Under the pieces are notes generated by a model. It worked only from the letters and a program-made list of their open reading frames with translations. It was not told the origin of the DNA and did not search any database. The translations under genes were made by a program, and so were the position numbers. Shown one piece after another: positions 7,120-16,142 of a stretch of DNA of 43,971 nucleotides. Within the stretch, counting starts at the first letter, position 1, and each line of letters starts with the position of its first letter. This stretch comes from an uncultured Clostridia bacterium (lineage in GTDB: Bacteria > Bacillota > Clostridia > TANB77 > CAG-508). The stretch spans positions 1 through 43,971 of the forward strand of contig CANRAY010000011.1 of the NCBI GenBank assembly GCA_947628735.1. Reading direction: 5' to 3'.

Positions 7120-8728
7120 CTATAATTCTGGTGTTTCTTCTGGAAGCTCAGTTGCTGGTTCATAAGCATTTGTAATAGTCACATTAGCATTATGGTTAGC
7201 TAATATGGTAATACTTCCTTCTCCGGTTACATTTATTAAATCATAACCATCAATATATATCCTATCTTCACTAACGCTATAAGTACCCGGTGTCAAATCG
7301 TTCAAAGTAACACTTCCTTCTCCATGTATTGTAACAGTTTTACTATAACCATTCGGACCAACAACATCAAAAGTAAATTCTGTGTTATATGCTTCCTCAC
7401 AGTCCCCTTCTATTATCTTATTAATAGTCAATTTTCCATATTCTGGCGTTATTGTTGGTGGTGGAGGTGGTGGATTTTCGTTATTTATCACTTCAAAATG
7501 TGTATCATCAACATAATTATAACTAGAAGTATATCCTTGATATGATGCTTCGCTTATACTATAATTATATTTTTCTCCAGTTTCATCATATATATCTAAT
7601 CCTTCAAAAACTCCTGTCCAATTGTTTTCTTCATTTAATGTTAATGTTTCATCAGTAGGTTCTTCATTTATATACAATATAATTGTAACAGAAGCCCCTT
7701 CTGGTGCATCCTTAATATCTCCATATGCATCTTTCCATATTTTTTCTACAGAAATATTTTTCTTATCTTCTTTTGGTTCTACTGGTATATCGACTTTTGG
7801 TATCTTATGTCCCTTTGGTACTGTTGGTTGTGGTACTCCGGTTAGCTCTGTTATTGCATTTTCTACTTTTCCTGCTTCTATATCTCCTTCTTGTACCGTA
7901 TATGTATATGTTATTATTGCACTTTCTCCTGATTTTAATGAATCAATTATCCAATATCCGTTTCCTGCTTCTATTCCCTCACTACTATTCTCTATTGATA
8001 ATACTAGATGTTCATCTCCTGGTCTATATGTTCCACTTCCTGTTTTTAATGTATCTATTATATGTATGTCTTCTATCGTAACATCTCCTGTATTTTTTGC
8101 TGTAATTACATATTCTATATTTTCTCCTACTTGATAATACTCTTTCTTTAATTTTACATCTTTATCTATTTCAAAGTTTGGATTATCGCTCTCTATTAAA
8201 CTACTTATATTATCTCCTAATATTCCTAATACTCTATCTCCACTTGGTCCATAGTATTTTACTTGATATTCACTTTCACTTGTTATACTTTCTTCTGCTA
8301 CTTTTATATTTTTCTCTGTTGAAGCTAATTTTGTAATATTTGCTTCTTCTATTGGTAATGGTTCTAGTTTGTATACATCATTTACTCCATCTGTCCCATT
8401 TCCTAATGACATTCTGGTTCCTAATAGTTTCTCTACATTTATTACATATCCTGCACCTTGTAGTTCTTTTCCTATTATTTCTTTATCTTCTCCTTGCAAA
8501 TATGTAATTAAATCTCCTCCTAGCATTACTTTATCTATCCAGTAATTTGAGTACTCCATTTCCATGCCTTCCCATACCATTGCATGAGTATGTTCTATGC
8601 TTCCTCTTTCTGCACTTGCTATTAATCCATCTTCTCCTAATACTGAATTAATGCTTATTACTGCTAATATAATCAAAATTACTATCGTTATTACTAATGC
8701 TATTAAGGTTATTCCGTTTTTCTCTCAT
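7120..8728 (-). CDS. Pilin-like surface adhesin with DUF11 and Cna-B-type domains, +1 shift at codon 5
   Basis: A strong AGAAGGTGA ribosome binding site sits in front of ATG AGA GAA AAA CGG. Frame 0 reads into nonsense, but skipping the C gives MREK-G-ITLIALVITIVILIILAVIS, a classic type IV prepilin N-terminus. Prepilin peptidase needs Gly before its cut site, exactly where GGA is read after the skip. The mature part (535 residues in all) has a hydrophobic N-terminal helix (about 6-27), a unique region, a DUF11-like domain near 187-290 (YQVGENIEYVITAKNTGDV), a Cna-B-like domain near 324-415 (SVEKIWKD...YNYSISEA), a proline run (PPPPPP) near 420 and a second collagen-binding-type beta domain to about 520. 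It ends ATELPEETPEL without a hydrophobic anchor. It probably acts as a fibre subunit or adhesin on the surface. It is monocistronic. Confidence 0.8.
8713..8716 (-). other. +1 recoding site CGGA in the pilin-like gene
   Basis: Minus strand ATG AGA GAA AAA CGG AAT in frame 0, AAA-C-GGA-ATA-ACC-TTA in the restored frame. The residue at the joint is the -1 position of the prepilin peptidase site, which is Gly in essentially all type IV pilins. Confidence 0.88.
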
Positions 8729-8829
8729 ATTTTCACCTTCTTTTGTTTTTAGTTCCATCTTTTATTTTACTCTTACTTTTTTTTCATTTCAATAACAACT
8801 ATATTACATTTATGTTACATAGAGACACA

Positions 8830-9035
8830 AAAAACCCCACATTAGCCGTAAGTTGAATGAAATTTTAAGAGCCTGTTTACACAGGTGGGTGTCTTGTTGA
8901 ATGCTCCTGGGTTTCTTATATAAATATAAGCATACACGCCACATTCAAAGGCGGACTTCCTTTAATCTATTGTTGGTTCTAAAATTCCAGCCTACACGTA
9001 CTACGCAGGGAATAAATTATTTATTCAATTATTGT
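8830..9035 (-). ncRNA. ssrS: 6S RNA (ssrS)
   Basis: The 370-bp gap between genes folds as one long interrupted rod on the minus strand: a terminal 6-bp hairpin (8915-8930), a 7-bp helix TTGAATG/CATTCAA (8897-8903 with 8942-8948), a helix of about 10 bp (8859-8869 with 8978-8988), a small CCTGT/ACAGG hairpin (8872-8885) on the 3' side of the central bubble, and a GC-containing closing stem between CCCTGCGT (near 9003-9010) and the GTGGGG end (near 8836-8841). The GAAUGUGGC and ACACCCACCU segments resemble those of 6S RNA. 6S RNA mimics an open promoter and binds RNA polymerase holoenzyme in stationary phase. A promoter and a T-run at the end (GGGGTTTTTT) bracket it. The 5' end is uncertain by about 25 nt. 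Confidence 0.75.
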
Positions 9036-9041
9036 AACTAT

Positions 9042-9070
9042 ATAGTATCATATTAATAAACCTTTTTCAA
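9042..9070 (-). promoter_or_regulatory. Promoter of the 6S RNA
   Basis: TTGAAA (9065-9070), 17-bp spacer, TACTAT (9042-9047) on the minus strand, predicting a start near 9035. Confidence 0.65.
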
Positions 9071-9101
9071 GTACTATTTAAACAATATTTCAATTATTAC
9101 T

Positions 9102-10013
9102 CTATTTTTCAATAATTTCTCTTTTTAAATAGTTATTCTCTATAGTACCAATTCCTATAAACTTTTTATTACTATAAACTCTATATAATCCATTTTTTAT
9201 ATTCATTTTCAATTTAACACCGTTTTCAAATAATGTTAACTTATTCGTATCCAGTTCGATTTCTTGTGACTGAATTAAAACATTATCCGCATATTTTTTA
9301 AAAAATTCTTCTATCGTAATTAAATGTTCATTAAGAAATTTTTTATTTTCACAATTGTCCTGTAAATTTTCTATTGTAATAGCATCACTTAGTGAAAATT
9401 CTCCTACTACTGTTCTTTGTAACTCTTTCATAAATCCAATTGTTCCTAGCTTTTGTGCAATATCTTCACATAAACTACGAATATATGTACCTTTAGAACA
9501 TTTAACTCTAAACTCTATTTGCCTATTTTCTAAATTAATTGATAATAATTCTATTTCATAAATTACAATTTTTCTAGGTTCTATTTTTACTTCTTGCCCT
9601 TTTCTTGCATATTCATAAAGTTTTTTTCCTTTTACTTTAATAGCAGAATACATTGGTGGAGTTTGTTCTTGTTCTCCTAAGAATAATTTTAGTATATTTT
9701 CTACATTATTTTTAGATAACATCTCTCTTACAAGATTTTCTTCTAAGTTCTGTTCTTCTATTACACTTCCTTCACTATCTGCTGTATCAGTTTTCTGTCC
9801 TAATTGAAGTGTTACCATATACTCCTTATCATGATTAATTAAATAATATGACAATTTAGTTCCTTGCCCTATTAAAAGAGGAAGGACTCCTGTTGCATTG
9901 GGATCCAATGTTCCAGTATGTCCTACTTTTTCTTTATATATTTTTTTTACAATCGCTACAATATCATGAGAAGTATATCCCTTGGGTTTATTTACTACTA
10001 ATATACCGTTCAT
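9102..10013 (-). CDS. truB: tRNA pseudouridine(55) synthase
   Basis: TruB makes the universal pseudouridine 55 in the T-loop of tRNAs. The N-terminus MNGILVVNKPKGYTSHD and the catalytic motif VGHTGTLDPNATG (Asp about residue 37) are diagnostic, as are GQKTDTADSEG and YSAIKVKGKKLYEYAR further on. The 303 residues are normal for a Firmicutes TruB with a short C-terminal PUA-like tail. Last gene of the rimP-nusA-infB operon, 10 bp after nrnA, with the 6S RNA downstream under its own promoter. Confidence 0.97.
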   Translation of the reverse strand: MNGILVVNKPKGYTSHDIVAIVKKIYKEKVGHTGTLDPNATGVLPLLIGQGTKLSYYLINHDKEYMVTLQLGQKTDTADSEGSVIEEQNLEENLVREMLSKNNVENILKLFLGEQEQTPPMYSAIKVKGKKLYEYARKGQEVKIEPRKIVIYEIELLSINLENRQIEFRVKCSKGTYIRSLCEDIAQKLGTIGFMKELQRTVVGEFSLSDAITIENLQDNCENKKFLNEHLITIEEFFKKYADNVLIQSQEIELDTNKLTLFENGVKLKMNIKNGLYRVYSNKKFIGIGTIENNYLKREIIEK

Positions 10014-10023
10014 TTTCTTCCCC

Positions 10024-10977
10024 TTATTTTAATTGTGCTTTTATTTGATATAATATTTTTTCTTTTACTTGCTCAATACTTCCTTGCATTAAAGCTCCTG
10101 CTGCACGGATATGTCCGCCTCCACCAAAAAACAAACATACATCTGAAACATTAACATATTCATTAGAACGTAGAGAAACTTTACATCCTTTTTCTGTTTG
10201 GCGAATGAAAATAGATACCTCAACGCCTTCAATATCTCTTCCTATTTCCACAATGCCTTCATGATCTCCAGTTCCAGCACCAACTTGTTTTTCGTCTTCT
10301 TCTGTAATATATGTATATGCTACTTTTCCATCTTCTAATAATTCCAATCGATTAGTAGCAATACGATTTAATTCAAAATTTGGTCTTGTTTTCATTTGTA
10401 ACACTTGTCTATATATTTTTGAAACATTAACTCCTTTATTTAGAAGCCATGCCACAAATTCAAATGTTTCAGCTGTTACTCCAGAATATTTAAATCCACC
10501 TGTATCAGTAATAATTCCTGTTAATATACATGTTCCTATTTCTTGTGTAATTTCAATTTTGAAATGTTCCAAAATAAGAAGCATAATTTGTGCACAAGCT
10601 GGAGCATCTGGATTAACATAGTTAATATCACCATACATTGTATTTGTTCCATGATGATCAATTACTATTTTCATTTTAGCATTTTCAAAATATTTAGAGA
10701 AGCCATCCAACATCTTCATTGTAGCACAATCTACTGAAATAGCTAAATCATATTTTTTTACTGAAGATTCCTTTTTGATTTCATCAGCTCTTGGCAAAAA
10801 TGTAAATATTCTTGGATATTCTGATATAATAATATCTGGATTTTTTCCATAATTTTTTAATGCATTGTATAATGCTAGTGATGTTCCAACAGCATCTCCA
10901 TCTGGATTTTCATGTGTCAAAATTACAATTGTTTTTGCTTTTTTTATTTCTTCTAACATATTATCTAGAGTATTCAT
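10024..10977 (-). CDS. nrnA: Bifunctional oligoribonuclease / pAp phosphatase (DHH-DHHA1)
   Basis: The 317-residue DHH-family phosphoesterase shows HENPDGDAVGTS (about 22-33), SVDCA, the DHH triad at about 107-109 followed by GTN, and the C-terminal DHHA1 motif FGGGGHIRAAG. NrnA proteins degrade short RNA oligonucleotides and dephosphorylate pAp, and may also hydrolyse pApA derived from c-di-AMP, which would connect with DisA in this window. It lies between rbfA and truB, its usual Firmicutes location, with a 10-bp gap on each side. Confidence 0.95.
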   Translation of the reverse strand: MNTLDNMLEEIKKAKTIVILTHENPDGDAVGTSLALYNALKNYGKNPDIIISEYPRIFTFLPRADEIKKESSVKKYDLAISVDCATMKMLDGFSKYFENAKMKIVIDHHGTNTMYGDINYVNPDAPACAQIMLLILEHFKIEITQEIGTCILTGIITDTGGFKYSGVTAETFEFVAWLLNKGVNVSKIYRQVLQMKTRPNFELNRIATNRLELLEDGKVAYTYITEEDEKQVGAGTGDHEGIVEIGRDIEGVEVSIFIRQTEKGCKVSLRSNEYVNVSDVCLFFGGGGHIRAAGALMQGSIEQVKEKILYQIKAQLK

Positions 10978-10987
10978 AAATTATCTC

Positions 10988-11347
10988 CTATTCTTTTTTA
11001 TCTTTATTTAGTTCTTTTAGTATTGAATCTATTTTTTCACCATATTCTAATGAATCATCCAATTCAAATACTAATTCTGGCGTAATTCTTAAATTTATTG
11101 TTTTTGCTATTTGACTACGAATAAAACCAGATGAAGCTTCTAACCCTTCCATAGTTTTCTTTACATTTTTTGAATTAAGAATACTAACATACACTTTTGC
11201 ATATTTAAAGTCTGGTGTAATTTTTACTCTTGTAACACTAAGCATACCTGTTACATTAGGATTTTTTAATTCATAATTAATAATTTGGCTTAATTCTTTT
11301 TTTAACTCCTCATTAATTCTATTAAGTCTAGCCTCATTTTTTGGCAT
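10988..11347 (-). CDS. rbfA: 30S ribosome-binding factor A
   Basis: The 119-residue protein has the RbfA KH-like pattern: RLNRINEELKKELSQII at the start, VTRVKITPDFKYAKVYVSIL in the middle and LRITPELVFELDDSLEYGEKID near the end. RbfA binds the 30S subunit and helps mature the 5' end of 16S rRNA. The gene starts at an ATG behind AGGAGGG and is 11 bp from infB, in the standard operon. Confidence 0.96.
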   Translation of the reverse strand: MPKNEARLNRINEELKKELSQIINYELKNPNVTGMLSVTRVKITPDFKYAKVYVSILNSKNVKKTMEGLEASSGFIRSQIAKTINLRITPELVFELDDSLEYGEKIDSILKELNKDKKE

Positions 11348-11358
11348 AATGCCCTCCT

Positions 11359-14300
11359 TTATTTTTTTACTTCTTCCATAACAAAGAATTCTAATATGTC
11401 TAATTCTTTCAAATCATTATATTTTTCAATTTGCATACCACATTCATAGCCCTTTGTTACTTCTTTTACATCGTCCTTAAATCTCTTTAATGACACAAGT
11501 TTTCCTTCATGAATAACAATATTATCACGAATAACTCTAACTCCAGCATTTCTTTCTACTCTTCCGTCTACAACATAACATCCAGCAATTGTTCCTACAT
11601 TTGATACTTTGAATGTTTGACGTACTTCTGCATTTCCAATAACTTTTTCTTCAAATACTGGATCCAACATTCCTTTCATTGCTGCCTCTACATCTTCAAT
11701 AGCTTGATAAATAACAGAATATTGCTTAATTTCTACTCCATCTTTTTCTGCCATATCTTTTGCACTCATATTTGGTCTTACATCAAATGCAATAATTATT
11801 GAATTAGCAGCTTTTGCAAGTTGAACATCAGACTCATTAACAGCTCCAACGCCTGAATGGATTACTTTTACTTTAACTTCTTCATTTGATAATTTTTCTA
11901 ATGATTGTTTTAATGCTTCTGCCGTACCTTGAACATCAGCCTTAACAATAATTCCTAATTGTTTTAAGTTTTCACTTTCCATTTTTTCAAATAAGTTATT
12001 AAGAGTTACTTTATTATCTTCTGCTATAGCTTTTTCTCTTTCTTCACGTTTACGTTTTTCTATTAAATGTTTTGCCATTTTTTCATCTTTTACTTCATAG
12101 AAAGTATCTCCAGCTTCTGGTACATTTGTAAGTCCCATAATTTCAACTGGTGTAGATGGTCCTGCTTTCTTTATTTTTTGTCCTTTATCATTTCTCATGG
12201 CTCTAATTCTACCAATTGATGTTCCCACAACAATAGTATCACCAACATCTAGGGTTCCTCTTTGAACAAGCATTGATGCAATTGGTCCTTTTGCTTTATC
12301 AAGTCTTGCTTCAATAACAGTACCTTTTGCTTGTTTTGTTGGATTTGCTTTTAATTCTTTCATATCAGCAACTAATAAAATCATTTCTAATAAGTTTTCA
12401 ATATTAAGTCTCTTCTTAGCAGAGATTGGAACAAATATTGTATCTCCACCCCATTCTTCTGGTACTAACTCATATTCCATTAATTCTTGTTTAATTTTTT
12501 CTACATTTGCACCTGGCAAATCTATTTTGTTAATAGCTACAATAATTGGAATATCTGCTGCCTTTGCATGATTAATTGCTTCTATTGTTTGTGGCATAAC
12601 ACCATCATCTGCTGCAACAACAAGAATTGCAATATCAGTAATTTGAGCACCTCTAGCTCTCATGCTTGTAAATGCTTCATGTCCTGGTGTATCTAAGAAA
12701 GTAATTTCTCTATCATTAATATTTACTTTATATGCACCAATATGTTGTGTAATTCCTCCTGCTTCACCTTCTATTACATTTGTACTACGAATTGCATCCA
12801 ATAATGAAGTTTTACCATGATCTACGTGTCCCATAACAACAACAACTGGTGGTCTTGGTTTTAATTCTTCTGGTGAATCTTCTGTTTCATCAAATAAAAT
12901 ATCTTCTTCTTTAATTTCTTCTTTTTTATTTGCTGTAATTCCAAATTCACCTGCTACTAAAAAGGCTGTATCAAAATCAATTGTATTATTAATTGTTGCC
13001 ATAATACCGAAGTTAAATAATTTTTTAATTACTTCTGCAGTTGTTTTCTTCATTTCAGCTGCTAAATCTTTTACTGTAATATTATCTGGAATTAAAATTT
13101 CCTTTAATTCAAATATCTTCTGCTTATTTCTCTCTTCTTCACCTTTTTGTACTTTCTTTTTGTTCTTTTTTCCTCTAGCTGTAGTTAAATCATAATATTC
13201 AAGCATTCCACCATCTTGATCTTCAAACATATTTGATAGTCTATCAACTTGTTTTAAATCTTTTAATTTTCCATCATCTATTTCATCAAATCTTCCTGAT
13301 TTTCTTGACTTTGGTGCCTTTTTAATAGATTTCTGTTCATCATATTTACTATTTGCTTTTTGTTTTTCCATTACTTTGCTTGAATAATCTCTTTGTAATT
13401 CTTTTTCTACAACCTCTGTTGTCATAATATTTTTAATATTTTTGTCAATTCCTTTTTCATCTAATACTCTATTATTACGATTAAATCCTCTATCTTTATT
13501 GTTATTATTTTGATTATATCCATAATTATTGTTACGATAATTATTTCTGTTATCACCATTTTGGTTATTGCGATAATTATTTCTATTATCTCCATTTTGA
13601 TTATTTCTATAACCATTATTATTTTGATTACGATAATTATTGTTACGATTATCCATATTTCTGTTATTATCACGGTTATATCTATTATCAAAGTTGCGAT
13701 TATTTTGTTGATCTCTTTGGTGATAGTTATTTGTATTATAATTTACACGATTATTCTGTTCTTTATCGCTTACATTGTTTTCTTTTTCAGTTTTTACATC
13801 CTCTACTACAGTTTTCTCTTCTACTTTAATTGTTTCTGCTTTTTCTTCTTTGACTTCTTTAACCTCTTTAACAGCCTCTTTTTCCTCTATTTTTGTTTCT
13901 TTTACTTCTTCTTTCTTTTCTTCTTTTTTCTCTTCTGCTGTTTTTTCCTTTTTTAATCCAAATAACTCACTAACTGTAAGTGGTTTTGTTTGCTTATTAC
14001 GGTAAACAATATTATAATCTTTGCTATTATTTCTTTCTACAAAACCAACATCTTTACGATGAGTTTCTACCTTCTTATTTTCTTCATGTTTTGCCTTTTC
14101 TTCTTCTTCCGCAATAATTACTTCTCTTCTAATAATAACTGGTGTAGAATCTTTTTTACCTGCAGTGTTATTTTCTTTTTTTACTGTTTTTTGGTCTTTT
14201 TTATTTGATTCATTTTTATTAAAACTTTCTGTTAATTGCTTAACTTGATTTTCTTCCAAATTACTTAAATGACTTGTTACTGCTATTCCTAGTTTTTGTG

Positions 14301-14361
14301 CTTTTTCAATAATTTCTTTACTTGTTACTCCTATTTTTTTTGCTAATTCATGTATTTTCAT
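11359..14361 (-). CDS. infB: Translation initiation factor IF-2
   Basis: IF-2 is the GTPase that brings fMet-tRNA to the 30S subunit and promotes subunit joining. G motifs are clear: GHVDHGKT near residue 509, DTPGHEAF and NKIDLPGA. Domains II-IV follow, with the C-terminal fMet-tRNA-binding part intact ([13 protein letters not shown] and after). The N-terminus has the IF2_N helix ([12 protein letters not shown]) followed by a very long disordered segment with Lys/Glu-rich and Asn/Arg-rich stretches, giving 1000 residues. I took the ATG at 14361, the usual family start right after the L7Ae stop. A start at 14385 is possible but would overlap that gene and leave GGGGGTG downstream of the start codon. 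Confidence 0.96.
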   Translation of the reverse strand: MKIHELAKKIGVTSKEIIEKAQKLGIAVTSHLSNLEENQVKQLTESFNKNESNKKDQKTVKKENNTAGKKDSTPVIIRREVIIAEEEEKAKHEENKKVETHRKDVGFVERNNSKDYNIVYRNKQTKPLTVSELFGLKKEKTAEEKKEEKKEEVKETKIEEKEAVKEVKEVKEEKAETIKVEEKTVVEDVKTEKENNVSDKEQNNRVNYNTNNYHQRDQQNNRNFDNRYNRDNNRNMDNRNNNYRNQNNNGYRNNQNGDNRNNYRNNQNGDNRNNYRNNNYGYNQNNNNKDRGFNRNNRVLDEKGIDKNIKNIMTTEVVEKELQRDYSSKVMEKQKANSKYDEQKSIKKAPKSRKSGRFDEIDDGKLKDLKQVDRLSNMFEDQDGGMLEYYDLTTARGKKNKKKVQKGEEERNKQKIFELKEILIPDNITVKDLAAEMKKTTAEVIKKLFNFGIMATINNTIDFDTAFLVAGEFGITANKKEEIKEEDILFDETEDSPEELKPRPPVVVVMGHVDHGKTSLLDAIRSTNVIEGEAGGITQHIGAYKVNINDREITFLDTPGHEAFTSMRARGAQITDIAILVVAADDGVMPQTIEAINHAKAADIPIIVAINKIDLPGANVEKIKQELMEYELVPEEWGGDTIFVPISAKKRLNIENLLEMILLVADMKELKANPTKQAKGTVIEARLDKAKGPIASMLVQRGTLDVGDTIVVGTSIGRIRAMRNDKGQKIKKAGPSTPVEIMGLTNVPEAGDTFYEVKDEKMAKHLIEKRKREEREKAIAEDNKVTLNNLFEKMESENLKQLGIIVKADVQGTAEALKQSLEKLSNEEVKVKVIHSGVGAVNESDVQLAKAANSIIIAFDVRPNMSAKDMAEKDGVEIKQYSVIYQAIEDVEAAMKGMLDPVFEEKVIGNAEVRQTFKVSNVGTIAGCYVVDGRVERNAGVRVIRDNIVIHEGKLVSLKRFKDDVKEVTKGYECGMQIEKYNDLKELDILEFFVMEEVKK
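13535..13606 (-). repeat. Tandem 36-bp repeat inside infB
   Basis: Two adjacent 36-bp units (13535-13570 and 13571-13606) differ at about three positions and encode the 12-residue unit [12 protein letters not shown] twice. They sit in a wider Asn/Arg/Tyr-rich stretch (about 13455-13740) of the disordered N-terminus. Confidence 0.85.
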
Positions 14362-14362
14362 C

Positions 14363-14683
14363 TTACTCAATAACTTCACCCCCATTTACGATTTTCATCA
14401 TAGCATTTGAAAAATTTATATCTTTTACTCCAACCACAACCTTGTTTTCCTTTCCGATTGCTTTACTTAATTCTTCCATATTTAATATTTCTATCACAGG
14501 TATCTCCCTTTCAGTACATATTCTTTTAAAATTATTTTTTGTTCTTTCTGCTGCATTTTCTGCTAACAATAACAATTTTATTTTATTTTTTTCAATGTCT
14601 GTCATACATGCTTCTGTACCAAAAGCAATCTTCCCTGCTTTGGTAGCCAATCCTAACAGTCCACATAATTTACTTTTTATCAA
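14363..14683 (-). CDS. L7Ae-family ribosomal/RNA-binding protein (YlxQ-like)
   Basis: The 106-residue protein shows the L7Ae/L30e pattern: [19 protein letters not shown] near the N-terminus, [18 protein letters not shown] in the middle and [24 protein letters not shown] near the end. Members bind kink-turn RNA. It appears to start at TTG (14683) with AGAGGTG 6 nt upstream. This start lies within the last codons of rnpM, a 14-nt overlap suggesting translational coupling, so its expression may depend on rnpM being read to the end through its frameshift site. Confidence 0.9.
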   Translation of the reverse strand: MIKSKLCGLLGLATKAGKIAFGTEACMTDIEKNKIKLLLLAENAAERTKNNFKRICTEREIPVIEILNMEELSKAIGKENKVVVGVKDINFSNAMMKIVNGGEVIE

Positions 14684-14943
14684 TCATCACACCTCTTAGA
14701 TTTTCATAGATTTCTTCTTCTATTTTCATTTCAAAATTTTTTTCAATTCGTTTTGATTTTATTGCCTTTTCTAAACATTCTATGTTATCACATAAATATG
14801 CTCCTCTTCCTGGCAATTTACCGTGTTCTATCAATACTAATATGCCCATCCTTATCTTTTACGATTCTAATTAGTTCATTTTTATTTTTTTTAGTATTGC
14901 ATCCCAAACAAGTTCTTTGTGGTAAACTTTTCAAATGGTTCAC
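14670..14943 (-). CDS. rnpM: RnpM/YlxR family RNA-binding protein, split by +1 shift at CGG
   Basis: This small protein (YlxR, shown to bind RNase P RNA and renamed RnpM) is about 90 residues. Frame 0 from the GTG at 14943 gives PQRTCLGCNTKKNKNELIRIV and DGHISIDRT, with C12 and C15, then CGG TAA: the stop follows CGG immediately. Skipping the C of CGG (14823) yields GGT AAA and the signature GKLPGRGAYLCDN, then ECLEKAIKSKRIEKNF and the rest to 14670. The GRGAY motif is the family hallmark, so the shifted frame is certainly the real C-terminal half. It lies between nusA and the L7Ae gene, its universal position. Neither half is long enough to be called as a gene by usual ORF criteria, so it could be missed in annotation. 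Confidence 0.93.
14820..14823 (-). other. +1 recoding site CGGT in rnpM
   Basis: Minus strand AGA ACA CGG TAA in frame 0, ACA-C-GGT-AAA-TTG-CCA in the restored frame. Gly-Lys at the joint is what YlxR homologues carry before GRGAY. The CGG is followed directly by a zero-frame stop. Confidence 0.9.
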
Positions 14944-14975
14944 TCCTTTACTTATTCTATTGCTTGTTACACATA

Positions 14976-16124
14976 TTATTCTTCATTTTCAGCACTTTCT
15001 TTTTCTTCTTTATCTTCTTCTTGTGCTTTTTCTAACATTTCTCTAAATTGAGATTCACTCTTTATGTCTATTTTCCAATTTGTTAATCTTGCTGCCAATC
15101 TTGCATTTTGACCAGATTTTCCTATTGCTAAAGATAATTGATCATCTCTTACTATAACTTGTGCAAATTTTTCTTCTTCATGAATATCTACTGCCATTAC
15201 TTGTGCTGGAAGTAATGCAGCTGCAATATATATAGATGGATCTTCAGACCATTCTATAACATCTATTTTTTCTCCACATAATTCATTAATAATATTTTGA
15301 ATACGAACTCCCTTCTGTCCTACACAAGAACCAACTGGGTCAATATTTTCATTTGGAGAATATACAGCAACTTTGCTTCTATTTCCAGCATCTCTTGAAA
15401 CACTTTTTATTTCAATAACACCCTCATATATTTCTGGTATTTCTAATTCAAATAATTTACGAACAAAGTCTGGATGTGCTCTTGAAACTATAACTTGTGG
15501 TGCTCCTTTTGCTCCTCTTTCAACATTCATAACATATGCTCTTATTTTATCATTAACATGATATTTTTCTGTTGGAACTTGTTCTTTTATTGGCATAACA
15601 CCTTCTAGTTTTCCTAGATCCATAACAACAATTCCACCATCTGCTTTTTGAATAATTCCTGATACAATTTCGCCTTTTCTGTCATTAAATTCATCAAATA
15701 GAAAATTACGAGAAGCTTCTCTTATTTTTTGAATGATAACTTGTTTTGCTGTCCCTGCCGCTATTCTACCAAAGTTCCTTGGTACTAATTCAATAGAAGC
15801 TTTATCTCCTACTTGAAGTTTTGGATCTATTTTTCTTGCTTCTGCTAAAGTAATTTCCAAATTAACATCTTCTATATCTTCTGGATTTTCTACAACATCT
15901 TTTTCAGCATATAAATGAATTTCTCCAGTTTCTTTATCCATACTTACTCTAACATTTTCTTTTGAATCAAAATTTCTTTTATATGCTGTCACTAAAGCTG
16001 TTTCTATTGATTCTAACATATATTCCTTTTTAATACCTTTTTCTTTTTCTAGTTCTTCCATAGCTACAATTAATTCTGTACTGTCAATTGCTGGCATAGC
16101 TTTTTTCTCTGACTTCTTCTTCAT
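14976..16124 (-). CDS. nusA: Transcription termination/antitermination protein NusA
   Basis: NusA binds RNA polymerase and modulates pausing, termination and antitermination. Its domains are present in order: an N-terminal RNAP-binding domain (LIVAMEELEKEKGI...ETALVTAYKRNF), an S1 domain (GEIVSGIIQKADGGIVVMDLG), then KH1 and KH2 (DPVGSCVGQKGVRIQNI, and SLAIGKSGQNARLAARLTNW). The 382 residues end in an acidic tail, typical of Firmicutes NusA, which lacks the C-terminal acidic repeats of E. coli. Second gene of the operon, 18 bp after rimP. Confidence 0.97.
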   Translation of the reverse strand: MKKKSEKKAMPAIDSTELIVAMEELEKEKGIKKEYMLESIETALVTAYKRNFDSKENVRVSMDKETGEIHLYAEKDVVENPEDIEDVNLEITLAEARKIDPKLQVGDKASIELVPRNFGRIAAGTAKQVIIQKIREASRNFLFDEFNDRKGEIVSGIIQKADGGIVVMDLGKLEGVMPIKEQVPTEKYHVNDKIRAYVMNVERGAKGAPQVIVSRAHPDFVRKLFELEIPEIYEGVIEIKSVSRDAGNRSKVAVYSPNENIDPVGSCVGQKGVRIQNIINELCGEKIDVIEWSEDPSIYIAAALLPAQVMAVDIHEEEKFAQVIVRDDQLSLAIGKSGQNARLAARLTNWKIDIKSESQFREMLEKAQEEDKEEKESAENEE

Positions 16125-16142
16125 TTTTCCTTCATTCCTCCT

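Noticed and set aside
7120..7160. LPxTG-type sorting signal at the end of the pilin-like protein
   Set aside because: LPEET is present, but no hydrophobic segment and basic tail follow, so it is not a standard sortase signal.
13461..13956. Long ORFs antisense to infB
   Set aside because: They are shadows of the low-complexity Asn/Lys/Glu-rich coding region, with no start signals and meaningless Ile/Phe-rich products.
4570..14823. A classical slippery heptamer or release-factor-2-type shift
   Set aside because: The bases before CGG differ in all four (ATT, CAC, AAA, ACA), no Shine-Dalgarno-like stimulator is placed consistently, and the stop codon is adjacent in only one case.
4565..14943. 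The four frameshifts as sequencing errors or pseudogenes
   Set aside because: Random errors would not all insert one base at the same in-frame triplet, and none lies in a homopolymer. All four genes stay conserved after the break. Raw reads would settle it.
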